A stretch of 5,526 nt of DNA from Halobacteriales archaeon QH_10_70_21. Lineage in GTDB: Archaea > Halobacteriota > Halobacteria > Halobacteriales > Haloarculaceae. Each line of letters opens with the position of its first letter. Within the stretch, counting starts at the first letter, position 1. Position numbers and translations under genes: made by a program. Below, in pieces: positions 1-4,993 of the stretch. Under the pieces are notes generated by a model. It had not been told where the DNA came from. It saw only the letters and a program-made list of their open reading frames with translations, and did no database searches. The stretch is from NCBI GenBank assembly GCA_003021325.1, contig PXQM01000126.1, positions 1-5,526 on the forward strand, given 5' to 3'.

Positions 1-709
1 CGGCGACCGCACCGACGCCCGCCAGCAGGAGTACGGCGGCGGCAGCGAGAAGCGGGACTCCGCCGGGGAGTCCACCCCCATCGGGGCCGCCGTCGGCGCC
101 CGCAGGGACGAACCGCGCGCGGGGCTCGCCGCTCGCGAAGCTCCGGGGGCCCTCCCAGAGGACCGCGTTCTCGCGGGTCTCCGTAGGCGGGGGCGTCACC
201 GACTCGCGTTCGTACCCGCTCGGCCACCCGACGAACAGCGCCGTCTCGTTGTCGAGCAACAGCCCGTCGATGGCATCGCCGACCACCAGCGCGTCGCCCT
301 CCGTCGCTGCGAAGTTCGTCCACCTGAAGCGGTAGGTGACGACGCCGTACGCCTGCGGGAGCTCCTCGCGGTCGACCGACACCGAGACGTTGCGGATGGC
401 CATTTCCCGGCCCGTCGCCGCGCTCGCGTCCTCGGCGGTCGCGTTCATCCGGTTGTGGAACCGCTCGCGGTACGTCGCGGGGTCGGACTCCACGTCCGAC
501 CGGTAGGAGCTGAAGGCCGCCTCCGTCTCGTTCGTGTCCAGCCGGACCCGGTAGGTTATCGTCCAGGTCGCGTCGCCGGACTCCTCGACCGAGACGGCGA
601 GCAGGACATCGTCGGGGTCGATACCGTCCGGCTGCAGCTGTGCGCTCGCTGCGGGCGGGGTCGCGAGGAGGCCGGCGACGACGACAACGGCGAGAAGCGC
701 ACGTCTCAC
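1..709 (-). CDS. Exported, membrane-anchored DUF7345-like protein (3' end beyond window)
   Basis: The reading frame starts at a GTG (709-707) and is still open at the left edge, with 236 residues visible. No other start fits, because an in-frame stop lies at 734-736. Residues 1-23 form a Sec-type signal peptide (MRRALLAVVVVAGLLATPP..., Ala-rich before Gln24). Residues 35-210 form a beta-rich extracellular domain with a mixed helical stretch around 60-90 and a conserved-looking block REMAIRNVSV at 101-110. A Gly/Pro-rich linker then leads to a membrane helix starting near residue 218. The layout resembles haloarchaeal proteins annotated DUF7345. In that family some members continue past the membrane helix into a cytoplasmic winged-helix domain, which cannot be seen here. 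The next gene upstream encodes a diverged paralogue of the same layout, 31 bases away. Function is unknown; a surface sensor is inference only. The family name is from memory and is moderately sure. Confidence 0.82.
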   Translation of the reverse strand, partial: MRRALLAVVVVAGLLATPPAASAQLQPDGIDPDDVLLAVSVEESGDATWTITYRVRLDTNETEAAFSSYRSDVESDPATYRERFHNRMNATAEDASAATGREMAIRNVSVSVDREELPQAYGVVTYRFRWTNFAATEGDALVVGDAIDGLLLDNETALFVGWPSGYERESVTPPPTETRENAVLWEGPRSFASGEPRARFVPAGADGGPDGGGLPGGVPLLAAAAVLLLAGVGAVA

Positions 710-732
710 GCCGAAGACACGGATGGGTCCGG

Positions 733-738
733 TTTATG
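733..738 (-). promoter_or_regulatory. TATA-like box for the exported protein gene at 709
   Basis: On the minus strand the sequence CATAAA lies in an AT-richer patch, GCAATAAGCCATAAACC, centred about 26 bases before the GTG at 709. That is the usual archaeal TATA-to-start distance, so transcription could begin at the start codon itself (leaderless). No Shine-Dalgarno is visible before this GTG. The patch overlaps the region just after the stop of the upstream paralogue, so the gene may have its own promoter as well as readthrough. The call rests on spacing and composition only. Confidence 0.35.
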
Positions 739-740
739 GC

Positions 741-1463
741 TTATTGCCGCCGGACGGCCAGCGCCACGAGGGCGGCGGGCACCAGCGCGATGAGCAGCGC
801 GCGGAGCACCAGCCCGAGCCCGCTGCCGCCGTCCCCGCCGGCCGGCGTGGCCGTGGCCGTGGCGGTCGCCGTCGGGGCGTCGGGGTCGACGAACTCCATG
901 AAGAAACCCGAGAACTCCGTCGTCCGCGAGGTCACGAGGACGCTGTTCTGCCTGGCGCGGAGTGGGTTCGGCGCTGTCCGGTTCCGCCGGTAGTCGTCGG
1001 GGCCGTGGATGGCGACCCGTCGGTCGGGTTCGTAGCCGGCACGGAACGGCTGGGCCACGATGACGCGCCGGCGGTCGGCGTAGGCGAGGCGCTCCCAGTC
1101 GGCCCGGACCTCGACGCGGCCGTAGCCGTCCTGCTCGTAGGTCCGGACCGAGGCGTTGTGGACGCGCATCTCCCAGCCCCCCGCCTCGCTGCCGTTCTCG
1201 GCCGCGGCCCGCAGTTCCGTCATCGCCGCCTCCCGGAACGCCGCCCGGCGGCTCTCGTTTTCGGCGTAGGACTCGTAGGCCGCCCGCTGCTCGTCGACCT
1301 CGAGGTCGCAGGCGTCGACGTAGTAGGCCGTCGCGTTCCCGTCGGCCTCGAGTTCGATGCCGAGAATCGTCCGCCCGGGTTCCTCGTGGGCCGCGGTACC
1401 GACCCCCGCCGCGACCGACAGACAGAGGAGTGCGACCGCCAGCGCCGCGAGGGCTCGCCTCAT
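741..1463 (-). CDS. Exported protein with C-terminal membrane anchor, paralogue of the neighbouring DUF7345-like protein
   Basis: A 240-residue protein. The ATG at 1463 was chosen because it directly precedes a signal peptide (Arg2-Arg3, then a hydrophobic core to about Ala24). A GTG nine codons further upstream would add charged residues before it. The extracellular part (25-197) contains a WEMRVHNASV block that aligns with REMAIRNVSV of the downstream gene. The overall order (signal peptide, helical stretch, beta block, hydrophobic tail) is also the same, so the two are tandem paralogues. A Thr-Ala repeat (198-206), a Gly-rich linker and one membrane helix (about 215-237) follow, ending in ArgArgGln. 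The tail is too short for a cytoplasmic domain, so this copy is an anchored surface protein. The Thr-rich linker is a likely O-glycosylation or spacer region (inference). Several Asn-X-Ser/Thr sites fit S-layer-type N-glycosylation. Function is unknown. Confidence 0.85.
   Translation of the reverse strand: MRRALAALAVALLCLSVAAGVGTAAHEEPGRTILGIELEADGNATAYYVDACDLEVDEQRAAYESYAENESRRAAFREAAMTELRAAAENGSEAGGWEMRVHNASVRTYEQDGYGRVEVRADWERLAYADRRRVIVAQPFRAGYEPDRRVAIHGPDDYRRNRTAPNPLRARQNSVLVTSRTTEFSGFFMEFVDPDAPTATATATATPAGGDGGSGLGLVLRALLIALVPAALVALAVRRQ
846..872 (-). repeat. Thr-Ala dipeptide repeat tract
   Basis: Nine codons alternate Thr and Ala (TATATATAT, residues 198-206), flanked by Pro on both sides. 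The DNA is a near-perfect six-base repeat (GGCCGT read on the plus strand). It lies between the extracellular domain and the membrane helix, where such spacers are usual in haloarchaeal surface proteins. The tract could change length by slippage in steps of two residues without shifting the frame. Confidence 0.7.
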
Positions 1464-1485
1464 GGCCCGTCCGTCCGGCGTGTGT

Positions 1486-1494
1486 GGCAAATCG
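1486..1494. promoter_or_regulatory. AT patch in the divergent gap, possible shared promoter element
   Basis: The 47-base gap between the divergent starts at 1463 (minus) and 1511 (plus) is GC-rich except for GGCAAATC. On the minus strand this reads GATTTGCC, centred about 27 bases before the ATG at 1463, the expected spacing for a leaderless transcript. On the plus strand it lies about 21 bases before the ATG at 1511, slightly close. It is the only candidate TATA-like element for either gene. It is weak as a TATA sequence, so confidence is low. Confidence 0.25.
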
Positions 1495-1510
1495 GGGTCG
1501 CTCCCCGGAC

Positions 1511-1696
1511 ATGCTCCCGAACAGAGGCGGTCTCGATGTCGAGGACCCCCTGAAGATAATCCTCGTCCTCGTCATCGTCTGGATCGCCGTCGAGATCGTC
1601 CTGGAGGTCATCTCGTTCGTCTTCGCCCCGCTGAGCTCCGTCATCGGCCTCATCGTCGTCGTGCTCATCATCGCGTACTTCCTGGACTACATCTAG
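1511..1696 (+). CDS. Small two-helix membrane protein (haloarchaeal, DUF7554-like)
   Basis: A 61-residue protein beginning MLPNRGGLDVEDPLK. Two hydrophobic segments follow, about residues 14-37 and 41-58, separated by a short Phe-Ala-Pro-Leu-Ser turn, and it ends in AspTyrIle. Glu28 and Glu32 lie within the first helix, one turn apart. The Asn-Arg-Gly-Gly-Leu-Asp-Val-Glu-Asp start followed by two helices matches small haloarchaeal proteins that I recall as DUF7554; the family name is only moderately sure. The ATG at 1511 is preferred over an in-frame GTG at 1484 because similarity appears to begin at the Asn-Arg-Gly-Gly block. The TAG stop overlaps the GTG start of the RNA ligase-like gene by one base, so the two are probably co-transcribed and may be translationally coupled. 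Function is unknown. Confidence 0.8.
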   Translation: MLPNRGGLDVEDPLKIILVLVIVWIAVEIVLEVISFVFAPLSSVIGLIVVVLIIAYFLDYI

Positions 1697-2175
1697 TGTA
1701 CAGCCTGAACGCCGCGGTTCCGTCGTCGGTCGGTCGCCTCGCCAGCGGCTTCGCTTCGGACCTGCTGGACGCCGACGTCCGCGAGCACCATACCCTGGTC
1801 GTGAAGCGGCTCAGCGACGAGGACCCTAGCAGCCTCGCCGCCGACGTCCGGTCGGTCGTCGCCGGTACCGAGCCGTTCCCGGCGCGAGTGACCGGCGTGG
1901 AGCTGTTCGACGACCCCCCGACCGGCGCCGCGCCCATCGCCTACCTCCGCGTGGAGTCGCCGGGACTCCACCGGCTCCACCGCCGGCTCTGCGAGCGGTA
2001 CGACCCCGTCGAGACCCTCGAGGCCGGCGAGTACGTCCCGCACGTCACCATCGCGCGTGGCGGCGACGCCGCGCGGCTCCGCGGGCGGGACGCCGACGTC
2101 GAGTGGACCGTCGACCGCCTGCTGGTGTGGGCCGGCGGGTACGGCGAACCGGTCGAGGGAATCGCGCTCCCCTAG
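1696..2175 (+). CDS. 2'-5' RNA ligase family protein (2H phosphoesterase)
   Basis: A 159-residue cytoplasmic protein. It carries the two His-X-Thr motifs that define the 2H phosphoesterase fold: HHTL with catalytic candidates His31 (or His32) and Thr33, and HVTI at His116-Thr118. Family members act on 2'-5' linked or 2',3'-cyclic phosphate ends of RNA; for most archaeal members the in vivo substrate is unknown, and cyclic phosphodiesterase activity is as likely as ligation. The GTG at 1696 is chosen because it gives a start (MYSLNAAVP) typical of the haloarchaeal members and because it overlaps the upstream TAG (TAGTG). An upstream extension of this frame would run through the small membrane protein gene. 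At 159 residues it is a little shorter than the usual 175-190, but both motifs and the C-terminal strand are present. It ends at a TAG shared with the convergent HNH gene. Confidence 0.9.
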   Translation: MYSLNAAVPSSVGRLASGFASDLLDADVREHHTLVVKRLSDEDPSSLAADVRSVVAGTEPFPARVTGVELFDDPPTGAAPIAYLRVESPGLHRLHRRLCERYDPVETLEAGEYVPHVTIARGGDAARLRGRDADVEWTVDRLLVWAGGYGEPVEGIALP

Positions 2176-2882
2176 AAGAGGAGAAAAGACAGCAGGATTC
2201 CGACCGCAGAGAACAGCAGCACGGCACCGATGGGGTTGATGACGTACCGGAGCGGCGTGTCGTAGACGACCCGCTCGGTCGTCGTCCGCGGCGGCCGAAC
2301 CGCCCGGACGGGACCGGAGGCGAGCAGCGCCGGCCGGACCGGCGCCTCGCCGGCGCGCTCGGTCAGCGCTCCGGGGTCGACGTCGCCGGCCGCCTCGAAG
2401 CGGTCGGGGTCGTAACCCGCCGCGAGCAGCGCGCCGGCGCAGGGATTGCAGACGACGTACTCCCGGCCGTCGTGGCTGTAGGCCGCCAGCTCGGCGGCGA
2501 CATCGGCGAGGTGCTGGCAGCGCTGACAGACGTGCTGGCGGTCCGACCGCATCGTCGACACGGCCGGGGGCGCGTCCGGCTCGGGGAACAGCGGCGCGTC
2601 GTCCTTCCGGTCGCCGTAGGCCGGGTCCTCGGCGTGCATCGTCGCGTGGCACGGCCCGCACAGCGTGACCAGCTCGTCGAGGTCGTCCATCGACGGCGTC
2701 GAGAACGGGGCGGTGTGGTGGACCTCCAGGCGACGGTCGTCGTCGCCGGGCGCCGACCCGTCGTAGCCGCACCGCTGGCAGGCGCCGTCGTCGCGCTCCA
2801 TGGCCGCCTCGCGGAGCGCCTCCCAGCGCGGCCCCTCGCCGTCGCGTGTCCGGCGCCGCTCGGCTCGCGGGTCCAGGCTCAT
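2172..2882 (-). CDS. HNH nuclease-like protein with second Cys4 zinc motif and C-terminal membrane segment
   Basis: A 236-residue protein. Residues 20-83 form an HNH domain: Cys35-X2-Cys38, LEVHH with His55-His56, then LVTLCGPCH with Cys75, Cys78 and His79, and His83. This is the zinc-supported beta-beta-alpha metal nuclease layout, so DNA cleavage is the likely activity. A second Cys4 motif follows (Cys119-X2-Cys122 and Cys145-X2-Cys148), resembling a zinc ribbon, with an alanine-rich segment between. The last 20 residues (about 217-236, beginning ProIleGlyAlaVal) are hydrophobic and end the protein, which suggests a tail anchor with the nuclease facing the cytoplasm. The ATG overlaps the TGA of the helicase upstream (ATGA), a classical sign of co-transcription and coupled translation. 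HNH and zinc motifs are seen directly; nuclease activity and membrane location are inferred. Confidence 0.85.
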   Translation of the reverse strand: MSLDPRAERRRTRDGEGPRWEALREAAMERDDGACQRCGYDGSAPGDDDRRLEVHHTAPFSTPSMDDLDELVTLCGPCHATMHAEDPAYGDRKDDAPLFPEPDAPPAVSTMRSDRQHVCQRCQHLADVAAELAAYSHDGREYVVCNPCAGALLAAGYDPDRFEAAGDVDPGALTERAGEAPVRPALLASGPVRAVRPPRTTTERVVYDTPLRYVINPIGAVLLFSAVGILLSFLLF

Positions 2883-4894
2883 GGTCGCGGCGGCGACCCC
2901 TCCCAGGCGTCGAGGTCGCTGTAGAAGTTCAGCATGCCGATCTTGAGCTTGCCGGGGTCGACGTCGATGTGCTCGCTGCGCTCCTCCGGCGGGAACGACG
3001 GGTAGACGCTGTAGTCGCCCAGCTCGACCCGGTTCGAGTGGGTGTACCGCTCGTCGATGAGCACCCGGACGCCGTAGTCGGTGGGCGAGCGGACGACGCG
3101 GCCGAGCGCCTGCCGCGTCTTCCGGACGGTCGGAATCTCGACGGCGTAGTGCCAGCCGGCGTCCCCGTCGGCCTCGTCGCCGAAGGCGCCGTCGTAGGCG
3201 CGCTGGACCGCCTCCATCCGGTCGTCGAGGTGCGGGTAGGGGACGCCGACCACGAGCACCGTCCGGGCGGCGTCGTCGTCGAAGCTGACCCCCTCCGCCA
3301 GCGTACCCCACAGCGAGGTGAAGAGCACCGCGTCGTCGTCGTCGACGAACGTCCGTCGCAGTTCCTCCGCGCGGGTGCCGGGCTCGTCGAGGTACGGCGT
3401 CGCGTCGCCCGAGAAGCGGTGGTAGTAGCGCTCGGCCTCGGAGTAGCTGGGGAAGTACGCGAGCGTGTTGCCGGGCGTGAACCGGACGGCGTCCTCGATG
3501 GTCTCGCCGACCGTCTCCTGGACGCCGGGGTCGTCCCGCTGGCTGGCGAACAGCGCCGGCGTCTCGACGGCGTAGGTCCGGCGGCGCTCCCCGGGGAACT
3601 GCTCGCCGTAGGCCATCGTCAGCGGCTCCTCGAGCCCCAGCACGTCCTCGGTGACCTCGAAGGGCCGCAGGGTTGCGCTCATCAGCACCGTCGCGTGCAG
3701 TTCGCCGAACAGCGGCGCCGTCACCTGCCGCGGGAGGCAGGTGTACAGCTCCGCGCGGCCGGCGACGCCCGTCTCGGTCCGTCGGACGCCGACGACGGGG
3801 TACTGCCCCGGCTCGACCGCCGAGTCCATCCACTCCTCGATGAAGGCGACCGCCGACAGCGTCGGGCACTCCTTGCGGGTCGTCGTCTCGCCGTCCTTGT
3901 AGGCCTGCTCGTAGCGGCGGTCCAGTTCCTCCCCGAGCGCCAGCGCCGCCTCGAGGTCCGTCTCGTACCCCTGGCCAGTGTAGCGGTCGAGGAACGCAAC
4001 CGAGAGGTCGTCGCGGCCCTCCTCGCTGGCGATGGTGACGTCCTCCCACTCCTCGCCGACGGCCTCGCGTTCGCCGAAGCCGAACGAGTCCTCGTAGCTC
4101 TCGACGAGCGCCGTCCGGAACGCGCGGACGACGTTCAGCGCCGGGTCGGCGCGAGCATCGTCGCACTCCTCGAGCTCGTCGACGGCGGCGTCGAGCGTCC
4201 GCTCGGCGAGCGTCCGGGTGGCGTGGTCACTCGCGGCGTCGGCCACGTTGTGCGCCTCGTCGAAGACCGCGATGACGTCCTCGGGGTCCCGGCCCAGCCA
4301 CCGGAAGAACTGCTCGCGTATCATCGGGTCCAGCAGGTGGTGGTAGTTGCAGACCGCCAGGTCGATGCCCTCCATGCCGTCCTTCAGCAGCTCGTACCCA
4401 CAGAGGTCCAGCTCGTGGGCGTGCTCGTATATCTCGTCGGGCGTCCGCACGTCCTCGTAGAGCCACGCGTAGAAGGCGTCGGTGTCCGCGGTGAGGTTGT
4501 TGTAGTAGCGGTCGCAGACGTTGCGCTCCTCGCGGAGCGCCGCCATGGACGCCGCCAGGTCCTCGAGCTCCTCGGCGACGGCGCCGCGGGCCTCGGCCGC
4601 GTCCGCGTCGCCGTCCTGGCTCGCGTCCAGCAGCTCGCGCTCGCGGGCCTCGAGGTCGGCGACGTCGGCCTCCATCTCGACCAGCTCCCGGGTGGTGTCC
4701 CGGAGCGCCTGGCACTCCTCGTAGCCGACGTCGATGTGACACATCGAGGCCTTCCCGCGGAAGACGACCGCCCGGATCGGCTCCTGTGCGTTGATGGCGC
4801 GGGCCTCCTCGATGAACTGGCGGGTCTGCTGGTGGACGTTGGTCGTGATGACGACCGTCTTGCCCGCCGCCCGGGCGTACTCGAGGGCGGGCAC
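2879..4894 (-). CDS. XPD/Rad3-like superfamily 2 DNA helicase lacking its N-terminal Walker A (probably broken gene)
   Basis: A 671-residue frame from the first in-frame start, a GTG at 4894. It matches the haloarchaeal DEAD_2/Rad3 helicases, ATP-driven DNA unwinding enzymes with an iron-sulfur domain, from motif Ia onward. Visible motifs are TTNVHQQ (motif Ia, 17-23), DEAH (212-215), SATL (406-409), GVSF (535-538) and QALGRVVRS (595-603). Cys52, Cys61, Cys127 and Cys165 are the candidate Fe-S ligands, and a charged coiled-coil-like stretch (about 64-124) is inserted between the second and third. Upstream of codon 1 the same frame continues with KTLASLVPALEY, the end of Walker A, but the expected Gly-rich half and the roughly 50 residues before it are absent. 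The frame is closed by the stop of the DICT gene at 4994-4996. Without Walker A the protein could not bind ATP normally. The stop overlaps the HNH start. Family assignment is sure; functionality is doubtful. Confidence 0.88.
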   Translation of the reverse strand: MPALEYARAAGKTVVITTNVHQQTRQFIEEARAINAQEPIRAVVFRGKASMCHIDVGYEECQALRDTTRELVEMEADVADLEARERELLDASQDGDADAAEARGAVAEELEDLAASMAALREERNVCDRYYNNLTADTDAFYAWLYEDVRTPDEIYEHAHELDLCGYELLKDGMEGIDLAVCNYHHLLDPMIREQFFRWLGRDPEDVIAVFDEAHNVADAASDHATRTLAERTLDAAVDELEECDDARADPALNVVRAFRTALVESYEDSFGFGEREAVGEEWEDVTIASEEGRDDLSVAFLDRYTGQGYETDLEAALALGEELDRRYEQAYKDGETTTRKECPTLSAVAFIEEWMDSAVEPGQYPVVGVRRTETGVAGRAELYTCLPRQVTAPLFGELHATVLMSATLRPFEVTEDVLGLEEPLTMAYGEQFPGERRRTYAVETPALFASQRDDPGVQETVGETIEDAVRFTPGNTLAYFPSYSEAERYYHRFSGDATPYLDEPGTRAEELRRTFVDDDDAVLFTSLWGTLAEGVSFDDDAARTVLVVGVPYPHLDDRMEAVQRAYDGAFGDEADGDAGWHYAVEIPTVRKTRQALGRVVRSPTDYGVRVLIDERYTHSNRVELGDYSVYPSFPPEERSEHIDVDPGKLKIGMLNFYSDLDAWEGSPPRP

Positions 4895-4912
4895 GAGCGA
4901 GGCGAGCGTCTT

Positions 4913-4941
4913 AACCGCCGGGAGCCGTCCGACTCTGTCAC
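4913..4941 (-). pseudogene. Detached original 5' end of the helicase gene
   Basis: A GTG at 4941-4939 lies about 26 bases after a TATA-like box and begins VTESDGSRR. This resembles the short acidic N-terminus that precedes an Arg-Arg-Phe/Leu segment in haloarchaeal Rad3-type helicases. After these nine codons the sequence runs directly into the AAGACGCTC (Lys-Thr-Leu) of Walker A. The GTG frame is offset by two bases from the helicase body (29 bases from GTG to the Lys codon). Translation from this GTG would continue out of frame to a stop near 4384. The best reading is a deletion with one end at about 4912/4913. The missing piece is about 40 codons, with a length of one base more than a multiple of three. 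The size is estimated from my memory of intact relatives. Confidence 0.55.
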
Positions 4942-4962
4942 GTCGGTTAGTCCGGGTCGTTC

Positions 4963-4972
4963 GGATAAAAGG
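4963..4972 (-). promoter_or_regulatory. TATA-like promoter of the helicase-HNH operon, also a possible T-tract terminator of the DICT gene
   Basis: In the 52-base gap after the DICT gene the minus strand reads CCCTTTTATCCG. TTTTAT is centred about 26 bases before the GTG at 4941, the correct spacing for a leaderless haloarchaeal transcript. The same T-run lies about 20 bases after the DICT stop (4994-4996) and could help end that transcript, since archaeal terminators are often short T-tracts. Its survival next to an unusable first exon-like stub supports the view that the GTG at 4941 was the real start of the helicase. Confidence 0.45.
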
Positions 4973-4993
4973 GTTCGCCGCCCGGAGTGAAAG

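Noticed and set aside
1413..1430. Cys14 in the signal peptide of the 741-1463 gene as a lipobox cysteine
   Set aside because: The cysteine is inside the hydrophobic core, preceded by Ala-Leu-Leu and not followed by a typical mature start. A signal peptidase I type site near Ala24 fits better, and the protein already has a C-terminal anchor.
706..1671. A minus-strand 321-codon open frame across the exported-protein gene and the divergent gap
   Set aside because: It overlaps the signal-peptide-bearing gene in another frame, and the translation is Arg/Gly-rich shadow sequence.
4856..4864. A GKT triplet at residues 11-13 of the helicase frame as a possible Walker A
   Set aside because: It sits directly before the VVITTNVHQQ strand (motif Ia), where relatives also have a charged residue plus Lys-Thr. 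The real Walker A Lys-Thr is upstream at 4907-4912.
2846..4990. A long plus-strand open frame (714 codons) opposite the helicase and HNH genes
   Set aside because: It is the antisense shadow of GC-rich acidic genes. Its translation is low-complexity Arg/Val/Leu-rich with no recognisable motif, while the minus strand carries a full set of helicase and HNH motifs.
4900..4993. An insertion sequence or other mobile element as the cause of the helicase break
   Set aside because: No inverted repeats, target duplication or transposase-like sequence is present in the gap, and the promoter-like box and old start lie right next to the body. A simple deletion explains it better.
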